From Armatimonadota bacterium (GTDB taxonomy: Bacteria; Armatimonadota; Fimbriimonadia; Fimbriimonadales; Fimbriimonadaceae): 64,000 nt of DNA. The notes beneath the pieces are model-generated. The model made no database searches, had not been told where the DNA came from, and saw only the letters and a program-made list of their open reading frames with translations. The position numbers and the translations under genes were made by a program. The DNA lies in the NCBI GenBank assembly GCA_017303935.1, contig JAFLBD010000002.1, positions 372,001 through 436,000 of the forward strand, written 5' to 3'. Below are positions 18,015 through 27,487 of the stretch, in pieces; the stretch's first letter is position 1; each line of letters opens with the position of its first letter.

Positions 18015-21000
18015 ATGAATCAATGGCGAAAGCTAGCAGTTGGCCTACTTGTTGGGGCCTCGATCGGCAGCAGTACTCTGCCCGCATCGGCGCAACGGTA
18101 TCCGTTCTTCCAAGGAGGAGCGGAGCACTGGGGTTCGCACGATTCGGATAAGCGTGTGTACTCGCCCGGGAGGGCTGCGCTCCGCTGGTGGGATCCTCTC
18201 TTCAGCCTCAGCACAACGATCGACAACTGGGAAACGACGGGTGTCACTGCGCTTCCTGGTGCATCGTGGACCGCCCCTGGACTGGTCAAGGCGTTCAACT
18301 TTTTTGATTCCAGCCCAGTTGCGACTCCAGGAGATGCCTACGTAATCGCGACTCCAGTTCCGTCACTCAGCTTCGCGCAACCTTGGTTGCCAGCATCCGG
18401 CACTGCGCCAACTTTCTCGTGGACATTCACCGGGCTCACCGCGGGTGAGGACTACGCGGTCTCGGTCAACATTCCTGTCGGGCCCTCGGGCAATGACATC
18501 AATGACCCCGCCGCGCAAGTATTCCAGTGCGAGCAGTCGGTGTATCGGATCGAAGGTGTTGTAAACACCGACAATCCTGGTCAACCGATCTATGAGATCG
18601 TTAGCCCGCTGTTGAACAATGGCTGGGTTCAATTGGGCGCAAACCTCACAGATCCTAACCGACTCTTCAAGGTTGCTCCGGCTTCGACCCAGATTCGAGT
18701 CACTTTGATCGCCACGATTCCGCGCTCTTCGGACGGTCAGCTCGTGGATACGAGAACCAACATCGCCGTCTATGCGGACGCTGCTCGAATCAGTCGACCG
18801 ACCGGTCAACAGGGCCAAACGGTCGCTCAGCCGGTTGTGAGTCAGAACGCTGCTGGACCTTTCCCTTGGAGAACGATCGGAACTCGAAACGAGCCGATCG
18901 CCGCACAGGATGGCTCGGTCATCAAGAGCTATGCGCAAGGGATCGTTACGAGCTTCGCTTTTGACGGTGCAACCGTTGATGCAGCGAATCCAGACGGCCG
19001 CCGAAACATGGTTTGGAGCTGGCCCGTTCAGCGACAGTTCGACTTTAGCGACACTGAAACCACTCGATACACTACCGATCGACTCGATTGGATTTTTGGA
19101 ACGGGTTCTTTCGCCGCCGATCCAAAGCGGACCGATCAATTCATCTACGTCGATAACCTCAATGCGAGCGTTGGAATCGGCGCGGGTTGGGTGGCGCAAA
19201 ACACTCCTGCCGGGTTCAAAGGATACGACTATCTCCAGAAAGTCGGACTATTCCCATCGGGCGCGGTTTATGCCCCGTATCTGCCCGAAGGCGACTATTT
19301 CATCGAAGTTTGGGTGCCAAGCGTTGGAGGGCTTTCTAGCGGAGTTCAAATTGAAATCCGACAGAACGGAGTCCCTGTTTCCACAGTTTCGGCAAACATG
19401 CGAGACAATGGCGGCCGATGGGTTCGCCTGAGCAACAGCTTCACCAACAAGTGGACTTCGACGGCATTAGCGCCACTCTCGATTTCGTTTACTGGCGCTG
19501 CGTCTCCAGCAGATGGTGCTGTGGTCGCCGACCAAGTGCGCTTTATCCGAACTGCTGATCTCTCGATCCGATCGACTCCGGTTTATACGCGAGCGATGGT
19601 GGACGATGGTTCTGGGCCGGCGATGCGAGATGTCGTGATCGTCGCGCTGGAGAACGGCAAGATCTACTGCCTCGACGCGATGGGAACTCTAGATGGCGGC
19701 GGAAATCCGACCGGAACAACCCGAGTTTATTGGACCTATCCGAGCGACAATGCTGCAGACCCGAATCAAGCCGATGGTCTTGACGGCGTCGATGGCGTTG
19801 CCGAAATGCCTGTTGGATTCAACACCAGCAGCGCGGTTTTTGCAAACGTTCCAATTCCGTCTTCGCCAGGAAACACCAAGCCAATGCTGTTCATTGGCTC
19901 CCAAAACGGCCGAGTCTATGCGATCGACGTCACCGGTCGAGGCGATGGAACAACCACCCGGCTTTGGACCTATCCGAACGACTATCCGTCACCTTCGGTG
20001 CAAACTGCACTTGGGCCGATTGAAGGTTCGCTCGCGTACACCGAAACCGCTGCCGGTAACTACGTCTTGGTACCGACTTCGCAAGGGCGACTGTATTGTC
20101 TCGATGCTTACGGCGATCAAGTTCAGCGCATCACAACCGTGCCGATGGCCTATCCGTCACTCACCAACGTCGAAGTTGGCTCGATGACGATGGCTCCGGT
20201 GATCGGATACTCGGGCGCGACCACAGACAAGGTGGCCTACATCGGAACGAATCAGAACGGATTCGCGGCTCAGCCGACGCTATACGCACTCCGCGTTTTG
20301 GACGGAAATGCTGACGGCGAAATGGATGTGCTTTGGTCACGAACCAACGGCAACACAGGGGTTTTTGGTAACTTCCGAAACGCTAGCCCGGTCTTTATCG
20401 AATCCGCAGATTTGAATCCAAATGCGAGCGGACCAGCGATGCCAAACACGTTGGTTGCGGGAAGCGATAGCTTCGAAATCGCCGCGTTTGATGCTGACAA
20501 TGGCAACGTGCTCTGGTCGACATCAGAATTTGGCGGCTCTCTCGCCGGCAGTCTTGGATTCACATATCAATCTGGATTCACCAACGGCGGTGCGTTGCTC
20601 GCGCCTCCTGGTGAGCCGATGATTTCCGTGCCGCTTTTGGACGGACGCTACACTTTGATCTACGCCAACAGTGGTCGCGTCAACGTGAATGGTGATCGTC
20701 TAGCTTGGGAAGCCCAAACGGCAGGCGGTTCGCCGACGCCGATGTCTTTCGGAGGCGATAACGCGCCATCGTTCAACTATGCCTACGGCGCAGATGCTGC
20801 GGGGTACCTGTACGCGTTCAGCTACGATCCTTCGTTGCCAACTAACGGACAGGCAATCACGCCAGGACAGGCTCCAATTCCTAATCCTAGCGAGCCGAAC
20901 AACCCTCGGAATCAGATCATCCGCGATATCGCTCGAAACGGTTTGGCCAGTTTGGTGCTGCCGGCGGACTTCCTCGATCTGCAGCAGAAAATCGCGGCTG

Positions 21001-24000
21001 GCACGATCACCTACGCCGATGTCACTGCAGCGGCCAACAAGGTTACGCGAAACACGTTTGAATACGGCGAAGCGCTGTACTGGGTGGTCTATGACATTCC
21101 TTACTTCGACGAGTTCGCGCCACCGTTCCAGTACAACGTGTCTCACACGTTCGATACTCCTGGTGCATCTTCAAGTCTTCAATCGTTCTCGGTGAACCGA
21201 TTGACCGGCGCACCTGCTGGCAAAGGCGGTGTCGCCCTCATCCGGTATGCCTTGTTGCCAGTCGGTCAAAGCGCGCTCACTCCTGGAGCGGGAACCGTCA
21301 CAATCGCGATTCGGCCGTTTGACACTCCGTCAGCAAACGCTACGTTGCCAAACGCCAACATGACTCCAGGCCGGGGTATTCGCATCGCGAACCCACTTGC
21401 AGTCTCGTTGGTGGACTTGTTGAATCCTCCTGCTGCTCAGCATGTGGGTAAGACACTGGTCCCAAGCGATAGCGATAACTTGGTCAACGGCACACCTGCG
21501 ACAAAGAACATTGTCCAGCCATTCCGACCTGACCTAAACTCCGCAGCAGACTTCGTGGCGCACGGTCAGACGGCAAATGCTCGAATGTTCGTGTACGACC
21601 GATCGCTGATGACTCTTTTGTTTGGTCAGCAACGCGGTATCAGCAGCATCCGAATGCAGCTCAGCAACATGAGCTTCCGCGGAAGCAAGCTGTATGCACT
21701 GGATCCGGCCATCTACCCAGGATTGGAAGATGACCCCGGAACTCCTGGCAACAACGTCAGCCTCGACTATCCAGACATCCGGCGAGACCGAATGTCGGTG
21801 GTCAAGAGCGAGTTTGGCGCGGTTGAAAATCCGTTGTTCCAACCGGTCACGCTGACCGCGCCGGACATCACGTCGCCGAACCTCACCACTTACAATTCGG
21901 ACCCCGTGCAGTACAACCAATTCCTGAATAGAGAATTGGTCGCCACGACGTTTGATTTCGAATGCAATGTCCCGCGCTTCCAGCCGCCAGCCACCAATGG
22001 CTATCTCGGCAAGCAGTTCGTCTACATTGATAGTGGGGCAGTGGGTAGGCAGATCAGCCAAGGCACACCGATCGAAGCGTTCCGCTCGTTCGACCTGTCA
22101 ACGGCGATCGCGGTGGATCAGCGACCTCTGGTTTCGACAACGACGGTTGATCTTGGATCGGTCCCAGGTGGCACAGGCTTCTTGCCAGACGCTCCGTGGA
22201 ACGCACCGTTCCTGGACTTCAAGGATGCACGAATTCACAACGCGACGCGATATCCGTTCTTCCAACGGTTCTCGGTGCAGAATTCGGGCAACGTGAACTT
22301 GCTGAACATGCGAATCGCAAAGAGCGTGTTCAACACCGACACGAATTCGAACCAGCCAGTGACGTTGTTCACAAATGATCAACACCCATTGGCCTACCTC
22401 GATGGTCGATTGCATGTCCACACGGACATCGATCCTGGTCAGGCTGCGTTCATCTACGCGGGCCGGCCGATCATGGGCTCGAATGTGATCATTCAAAAGC
22501 CTCGTCCAGACGACGGTGAACCGACACGATTGCGCATGAATCCTCGCGTGAGGACAAACGCCAACCTCGGTGTTACTGACGGCAACATGATGGCTCCGGG
22601 TGACTTCGCTTCATCCGACCTGTACGACGAATCGCTGCTCGATCCAAAGATTGCGGTCAGCGCCCCAATCGGTACACCAGTCGGCAACTATCTGCGAAAG
22701 CTGTATGCGTTCGAAGACGAAGTGAATACAGCAACGGCTTATCCTGTCTTGGAACGGCTGGCAACGCTTGCCTACGAACCGTATTCTGAGGCAAGCCTCG
22801 AACTTCGATTCCGTGTGCGAGAAACTCGTCTCACTACGGGCCGAACGATCAAGACTTCGCCGATGGTGGATACCATGCCGGTTGATCCTGCAGGACGATT
22901 CACCTGGTCGAACCAGCAACCCGCTGGAGCACGATTGAGCGATGGCACCTTGGTGGTGGCGTTCAGCTCCGATCGATTGTTGGCTGGAAATCCGGACATC
23001 AACGCCGGAGTCAAGACCGAAGCAGACAACTTCCGCACACCGCAGTTCCGAATTTACTTCGCGACCTTGCGGGGTGGTTCCGCGTTGCCTGTTTCGAGTG
23101 TCTCGCCGATTGCAGACCTTGACCAGTTCAATCCGGCAGTGAACGCCGGTAATGCCGCAACGGACCGCTGGTTCGCGTGGCCAGCCGGGGCATTCCCGAC
23201 AACAGCGACGACCATTCCAACCTTGTTTGGTATTCCTGCAGGTGAAGTGGTCGCGAATTCGGCACAGTTTGGCAATCCGGTATTCCCAGCAAGCGGATAC
23301 TTCAATCCGTTGAGCGCGTTCACGAACAATGGCAAAACTGCCAATCCGTTCATGTACATGGCGTTTACGGGAGAAGTCGGACGCCTCATCGATGGTCAGC
23401 GACGGTCGGTCGAGTCTCGGCTCTTCTTGACTCAGTTGACTTCTTCGAATGGTGGCGGATTGTCCTCCACGACTCCAGTGCCATTGCAGATCGGAACAGA
23501 CCTCATCGGCAGCAGCGCGAAGATTGGTAAGCCAACGGTGGTGCAGGTCGGCGACTCAGCAGCCGTTTACTTCCCGATGACGACCGGTGGCACAAGCCAA
23601 ATCTTCTACGGTTACTTCGACAACGGTGCATGGCAGAACCTCTCGTTCGGCAGGCAGCAAGGCCAAGGTCTTGTAGGCCGGCTCAACACAGGTGACGCAT
23701 TCGAAAGCGTCAGCTCGCCATCGGCACTGCTGCGAAACAACTATGGGCCAAACGTCGTCGGTCAAGGCGGTCAAGCACGATTCGTGATCGATCTCGTGTT
23801 CACTGGGCGACTGCGCGGACGAAATCAAGCCGAGGTTTACATGGCTCGAATTCCAGCCAATGCAGCCGGGCGTCCGCAAGGCTCAGATGGCTCGCTGTGG
23901 ACAACTGGCCCAACCGGTGCTCCTCGATTCGAAAGGCTGACGTACGAACCGTCCAGCGGCCTCTACTGGGCGAATGGCGCGGTCTGGTCGCAGTCGTTCG

Positions 24001-24890
24001 ATCAAACGAATGGCATCGACATTCAACGAGCTGTTGTTGTCGCAGGAAACGTGACTTACGAGTCGATTCTTGTACCTGGCACTCTGAAGCAAGCCGAAGG
24101 CTCCTCGATTGGTTCGTACCAAACGACCCTAGGTGGCCGAGTGTACATCGACACGGCTTCGGGCAACGTACGGTTCTCGGGCGCAGTCATTCCGAGCAGT
24201 ACAGTTTTGTACGTTCGCTATGCACCGCGGTTCCTCCGTGTAAGCCAAGCCACCGACATGAATCATCGCGACGCCACGATCCTGTTTGATGACCGTGCTA
24301 CCGGTGACAACACCTACTGGTTCGATCAGAACGGTGCGCCGATCACGTCGGGCTATGAACTCAGCAACCGAATCCTCGTGTCTTATGCCAAGACCGCGTC
24401 GAAGGACTCTCAAGTCACTCGGCCATTCTTGAAGACCTACCGATTCGGAGTTCAATTGCCTTATTCGATCGCAACAACGCCGGACGGTGACCTCACTGGG
24501 CCGATCACAATCACGTTCGCTGACGGATCGCGAGTGGCCTATCAACTTGACCCTGCCAACGGACGGATTTACTTCGGTCCAACGCAGGAAGGCAAGCAAG
24601 TCACGATCACATACCGTGCACTGGACAAGGATGGCAACCCGCTCGGAGTCATTTCGCGAACAGTGACTGTGCAGATGGTCGTTGAAACGAGCGAGCGCAC
24701 GATTCCGATCGAGCAGGTCGCGAATGAGTCCTCAGTGGTGTTCGCGCTGGACATGCTCGGATCGAATTCGATCAACGTCCTCGACCGGCCAGGAATGCTC
24801 TGGACCTTCTGGACCAGCACGCGCGATGGAGGAACCGATGTGTTCTTCGAAACCATCGCTCCGCGGTTCACACCGGTTCTTCTGCAGTAA
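18015..24890 (+). CDS. Very large secreted protein with golvesin-like and PQQ-type propeller repeats
   Basis: About 2291 aa from the ATG at 18015, whose product starts with a clean signal peptide (MNQWRKLAVGLLVG to LPASAQ). A TTG at 18000 is a weaker alternative. Two golvesin/carbohydrate-binding-like modules are suggested, near 100-245 (ending YADAARISR) and 370-510 (GGRWVRLSNSF, then VVADQVRFIR). Next come PQQ-type propeller blades (KIYCLDAMG, RVYAIDVTG, RLYCLDAYG, DADNGNVLWS). The remaining 1400 residues are unassigned, with a calcium-loop-like DGNADGEMD near 766. It is the last gene before a strong terminator, so it belongs to the pilin block. A cell-surface or pilus-tip role is inferred from the context. 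Confidence 0.75.
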   Translation: MNQWRKLAVGLLVGASIGSSTLPASAQRYPFFQGGAEHWGSHDSDKRVYSPGRAALRWWDPLFSLSTTIDNWETTGVTALPGASWTAPGLVKAFNFFDSSPVATPGDAYVIATPVPSLSFAQPWLPASGTAPTFSWTFTGLTAGEDYAVSVNIPVGPSGNDINDPAAQVFQCEQSVYRIEGVVNTDNPGQPIYEIVSPLLNNGWVQLGANLTDPNRLFKVAPASTQIRVTLIATIPRSSDGQLVDTRTNIAVYADAARISRPTGQQGQTVAQPVVSQNAAGPFPWRTIGTRNEPIAAQDGSVIKSYAQGIVTSFAFDGATVDAANPDGRRNMVWSWPVQRQFDFSDTETTRYTTDRLDWIFGTGSFAADPKRTDQFIYVDNLNASVGIGAGWVAQNTPAGFKGYDYLQKVGLFPSGAVYAPYLPEGDYFIEVWVPSVGGLSSGVQIEIRQNGVPVSTVSANMRDNGGRWVRLSNSFTNKWTSTALAPLSISFTGAASPADGAVVADQVRFIRTADLSIRSTPVYTRAMVDDGSGPAMRDVVIVALENGKIYCLDAMGTLDGGGNPTGTTRVYWTYPSDNAADPNQADGLDGVDGVAEMPVGFNTSSAVFANVPIPSSPGNTKPMLFIGSQNGRVYAIDVTGRGDGTTTRLWTYPNDYPSPSVQTALGPIEGSLAYTETAAGNYVLVPTSQGRLYCLDAYGDQVQRITTVPMAYPSLTNVEVGSMTMAPVIGYSGATTDKVAYIGTNQNGFAAQPTLYALRVLDGNADGEMDVLWSRTNGNTGVFGNFRNASPVFIESADLNPNASGPAMPNTLVAGSDSFEIAAFDADNGNVLWSTSEFGGSLAGSLGFTYQSGFTNGGALLAPPGEPMISVPLLDGRYTLIYANSGRVNVNGDRLAWEAQTAGGSPTPMSFGGDNAPSFNYAYGADAAGYLYAFSYDPSLPTNGQAITPGQAPIPNPSEPNNPRNQIIRDIARNGLASLVLPADFLDLQQKIAAGTITYADVTAAANKVTRNTFEYGEALYWVVYDIPYFDEFAPPFQYNVSHTFDTPGASSSLQSFSVNRLTGAPAGKGGVALIRYALLPVGQSALTPGAGTVTIAIRPFDTPSANATLPNANMTPGRGIRIANPLAVSLVDLLNPPAAQHVGKTLVPSDSDNLVNGTPATKNIVQPFRPDLNSAADFVAHGQTANARMFVYDRSLMTLLFGQQRGISSIRMQLSNMSFRGSKLYALDPAIYPGLEDDPGTPGNNVSLDYPDIRRDRMSVVKSEFGAVENPLFQPVTLTAPDITSPNLTTYNSDPVQYNQFLNRELVATTFDFECNVPRFQPPATNGYLGKQFVYIDSGAVGRQISQGTPIEAFRSFDLSTAIAVDQRPLVSTTTVDLGSVPGGTGFLPDAPWNAPFLDFKDARIHNATRYPFFQRFSVQNSGNVNLLNMRIAKSVFNTDTNSNQPVTLFTNDQHPLAYLDGRLHVHTDIDPGQAAFIYAGRPIMGSNVIIQKPRPDDGEPTRLRMNPRVRTNANLGVTDGNMMAPGDFASSDLYDESLLDPKIAVSAPIGTPVGNYLRKLYAFEDEVNTATAYPVLERLATLAYEPYSEASLELRFRVRETRLTTGRTIKTSPMVDTMPVDPAGRFTWSNQQPAGARLSDGTLVVAFSSDRLLAGNPDINAGVKTEADNFRTPQFRIYFATLRGGSALPVSSVSPIADLDQFNPAVNAGNAATDRWFAWPAGAFPTTATTIPTLFGIPAGEVVANSAQFGNPVFPASGYFNPLSAFTNNGKTANPFMYMAFTGEVGRLIDGQRRSVESRLFLTQLTSSNGGGLSSTTPVPLQIGTDLIGSSAKIGKPTVVQVGDSAAVYFPMTTGGTSQIFYGYFDNGAWQNLSFGRQQGQGLVGRLNTGDAFESVSSPSALLRNNYGPNVVGQGGQARFVIDLVFTGRLRGRNQAEVYMARIPANAAGRPQGSDGSLWTTGPTGAPRFERLTYEPSSGLYWANGAVWSQSFDQTNGIDIQRAVVVAGNVTYESILVPGTLKQAEGSSIGSYQTTLGGRVYIDTASGNVRFSGAVIPSSTVLYVRYAPRFLRVSQATDMNHRDATILFDDRATGDNTYWFDQNGAPITSGYELSNRILVSYAKTASKDSQVTRPFLKTYRFGVQLPYSIATTPDGDLTGPITITFADGSRVAYQLDPANGRIYFGPTQEGKQVTITYRALDKDGNPLGVISRTVTVQMVVETSERTIPIEQVANESSVVFALDMLGSNSINVLDRPGMLWTFWTSTRDGGTDVFFETIAPRFTPVLLQ

Positions 24891-24905
24891 CTGTTAACGA
24901 TCGTC

Positions 24906-24939
24906 AAAAAAACCAGGACAATTTTGTCCTGGTTTTTTT
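24906..24939 (+). terminator. Rho-independent terminator ending the minor-pilin block
   Basis: An 8-bp GC-rich stem (CCAGGACA, 24913-24920, with 24925-24932) is flanked by A7 and T7 runs, which extend the stem and make it able to act in both directions. It sits 15 bp after the stop of the last giant gene. Confidence 0.9.
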
Positions 24940-25024
24940 GCTTAGGAACCACTTTCTGGTGAACTCTCGAACCTAACAAGACCGTCCTGTATTTCGATCC
25001 TTGCAAAAAGGGAGTGCAGGGTCG

Positions 25025-25054
25025 TTGACGAGAGTATTCTGGCGGTGCTAAGAT
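25025..25054 (+). promoter_or_regulatory. Sigma-70-type promoter of the pilMNOPQ operon
   Basis: TTGACG (25025-25030) and TAAGAT (25049-25054) are separated by 18 bases. A TGC directly precedes the -10, making it an extended -10 promoter. It lies in the 200-bp gap between the upstream terminator and pilM, giving a leader of about 30 nt. Confidence 0.72.
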
Positions 25055-25089
25055 AGGCCCGCTGGGTCGCGCCAGCGCGGATCGCAGGA

Positions 25090-26505
25090 ATGGCGAAAAA
25101 GAAACTAAGTAGTGTTGTCGGAATCGATATCGGAAGCCAGTTCATCAAGGTTGCCGAAATTCGAAGCACGGGCCGAGATGTGTCCGTGACCGCACTGGGT
25201 ATGGCCCCCACTCCGGAAGGAATGGTGGACCACAACGGCGTCTATGACACCGAAGCAATTGGCGCGGTGATCAAAGAGCTTTGTGCGAGTAGCGGCGTGA
25301 GTCAGGGCTTTGGCGTTTTTTCGCTGGCCGGGCAAGCTGCCATCCTCGTTCGAACGCTTGAGGTTCCGAGAATGAACCCAGCCGAGCTCAAGCAGCACAT
25401 GGAGTGGGAAATCAGCCGAAACCAACCGTTTGCTGAATTGACCGTTCAAAGCGATTACAAAGAATTTCCTGTCGAAGATCAGGCCGCCCAGAACATGGAC
25501 GTCGTGATGGCGATTGGCGCCCAGTCTGCGGTCGAGACCCTGATGGGAATCGCCAAGAAGTGCGGCAAGGTTGCACACGCCCTCGATGTTGAGCCTCTCG
25601 CTATTGCCCGCGTGCTCTCCACATGCTATGGAGTAGACCTCGCGAACAACACGGTTTGCGTGGTTGAGGTTGGCGCGAAATCGACGAGCATCAACATGTA
25701 CCGCGACGGCAAATTGCTGTTGCCTCGGCAAGTTCCAGTTGGTGGCGATGCCCTTACCCAAGCAATTGCTGGTGCAAAGGGGATTTCCAACGAAGATGCT
25801 GAAGCGCTAAAGGTTTCTAAGGGAGAAATCCCGTCCACTGCCGGTGCAGCGAGTTTTGGTGGTGCAATGGATCCGTTCGCCGGAGACAACACCCAAGCCT
25901 TTGCCCAATTTAATCCTTTCGCAGACGAATTTGCGGCTCCAATGCCAACTGCAGAGCCTTCGGATGCTCCTGGTGGATCAGCCTATGGTTACAATCCTTT
26001 TGGAGAGCCCGGTGCAGACGCTCCTGCTCCTGCCGATCCTTATGCGATGCCAGCTGATCAAGCAGCCCCTGCTGATCCGTACGCTATGCCGACGGAATAT
26101 GCTCCGTTTGATGCAGAACCACCTGCAGCGGCGGCAGCTGATGCTCCGCCCGCTCCTCCAGCGGATCCTGTATCCTCTGCGCCTGCGCTTTCGGATGATT
26201 CGATGGAGTTGTACAACGCCATGGCTCGGGAAGTAGATGAATTTTTGGCCGAAGTTCGCCGATCCATTGATTACTACCGAAGCAAAGGTGGTGACGTTAA
26301 CCGAATACTTTTGGGTGGCGGTGGTGCCAAACTAAAAGGGCTAGGTCCATTCATTGAGCGAGTTCTCGGAATTCCGGTCGAAATGATCGATCCGCTTCGA
26401 GGCCTGCCGCTGAATGGTAAGCGACTCGACATGGGCATGATCGATGCGCATCGTCCTGACTTTTTGATTGCGGTAGGAAACGCAATGCACGTAATTTTTG
26501 ACTAA
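25090..26505 (+). CDS. pilM: Type IV pilus assembly actin-like ATPase PilM with long disordered insertion
   Basis: 471 aa. The N-terminal actin-fold phosphate loop is GIDIGSQFIKVAE (11-23). A second nucleotide-binding segment is VVEVGAKSTSINM (191-203), and the adenosine motif is LLGGGGAKLKGL (407-418). PilM polymerises in the cytoplasm and binds the PilN N-terminal tail. Ordinary PilM is about 350 aa. Here roughly 120 residues (about 248-368) rich in Ala, Pro, Asp and aromatic NPF or DPYAMP units interrupt the fold between its last two subdomain elements. AGGA directly precedes the ATG. It is first gene of the alignment-complex operon. Confidence 0.93.
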   Translation: MAKKKLSSVVGIDIGSQFIKVAEIRSTGRDVSVTALGMAPTPEGMVDHNGVYDTEAIGAVIKELCASSGVSQGFGVFSLAGQAAILVRTLEVPRMNPAELKQHMEWEISRNQPFAELTVQSDYKEFPVEDQAAQNMDVVMAIGAQSAVETLMGIAKKCGKVAHALDVEPLAIARVLSTCYGVDLANNTVCVVEVGAKSTSINMYRDGKLLLPRQVPVGGDALTQAIAGAKGISNEDAEALKVSKGEIPSTAGAASFGGAMDPFAGDNTQAFAQFNPFADEFAAPMPTAEPSDAPGGSAYGYNPFGEPGADAPAPADPYAMPADQAAPADPYAMPTEYAPFDAEPPAAAAADAPPAPPADPVSSAPALSDDSMELYNAMAREVDEFLAEVRRSIDYYRSKGGDVNRILLGGGGAKLKGLGPFIERVLGIPVEMIDPLRGLPLNGKRLDMGMIDAHRPDFLIAVGNAMHVIFD

Positions 26506-26515
26506 GGCTGGTTGA

Positions 26516-27481
26516 ATGAAGCTAAATCTCGTACCCGCAACAGTAAGAAAGGGCGCAGCAATGCGCACGATGATGTTCATCTCGGCGCTCATTGTGCTGC
26601 TGAGTGGACTCGCAACCGCCTTTCTGATCGTCACGTCTACCACGCGGCGACAACAAGCCTTTGAGGCTGCAGAAGCCGCAAGGCCGCAAGCTAACCAGGC
26701 TGTCGCGACCGCAAAGCAAACTGCCGCTGTTTTGGCAAGCTCGCAAGGGGTTGCCACGAACTTGGACCTGTACTCCGCCGCCGTGGAGCACAACACCAAG
26801 TACACGCGGTTCTACAAAAAGTTTTTGCCTTACATCCCAGCTTTCATGCGAGTGACTTCGATGTCGCTGGATCCGATCGCCGAGAATTCTTGCCGGCTGA
26901 ATGTGACTGGTGTCATTCGATCTGCTCAGCAATATGCTGACTTGTCGCTTGCAATGCTTCGGATTCCGGGCGCGAAGGCGATCAGTCGATCAGGTTTTGT
27001 TTATCAGTGGGATAACGTTCCAGCCATCACTGCTGAAGATCAGAAGGCTCTAAGAGTTCGCGCAGGCGAGCCGGTGCTTCCTGAAGATCCAGTGGAGCGA
27101 TTGAATGCTCTGGTTTCGAATGCAGCCGCTGAAACCACAGGCTTCCAAGATATTTCTAACTTCGGTTCTGCGACTGAATTTCAACGCGGCGCAATGACCG
27201 ACTGGTCGTTGATCAACATTGGCGTGGTGCTGAGCCAAGAAGCAGGCGAAGTCCTTCCTCCAGGTTGGTCATTCGACTTCTTGACGCCAAATCCATCGGA
27301 TACCCTGGCTCAAGCTTCGCAGTTTAATTCGGCTGGCATCAATGCTGGCGGAGCCGCTCAAGGCACTGCTCCAGGGGCCACGCCTGGTATCACTCCTCCT
27401 GCTGGTGCAGGAGCGAAAGGTGCCGGCGGAGCGCTGAACCCTGGCAATCGACCTGGCGCAGCAGCAGCGGAGGATCTCTAA
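26516..27481 (+). CDS. pilN: Type IV pilus alignment protein PilN
   Basis: 321 aa. It begins MKLNLVP, equivalent to the INLLP motif that inserts into PilM. One membrane helix follows (about 17-43, MFISALIVLLSGLATAFLIV), then a coiled-coil Ala/Gln-rich stretch and a ferredoxin-like periplasmic domain. The C-terminal 45 residues are Gly/Ala/Pro-rich and contain GAGGALNPG. Ordinary PilN is about 180-220 aa, so the tail and a mid-domain expansion are unusual. It starts 10 bp after pilM and ends 6 bp before pilO. Confidence 0.87.
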   Translation: MKLNLVPATVRKGAAMRTMMFISALIVLLSGLATAFLIVTSTTRRQQAFEAAEAARPQANQAVATAKQTAAVLASSQGVATNLDLYSAAVEHNTKYTRFYKKFLPYIPAFMRVTSMSLDPIAENSCRLNVTGVIRSAQQYADLSLAMLRIPGAKAISRSGFVYQWDNVPAITAEDQKALRVRAGEPVLPEDPVERLNALVSNAAAETTGFQDISNFGSATEFQRGAMTDWSLINIGVVLSQEAGEVLPPGWSFDFLTPNPSDTLAQASQFNSAGINAGGAAQGTAPGATPGITPPAGAGAKGAGGALNPGNRPGAAAAEDL

Positions 27482-27487
27482 GAGACC

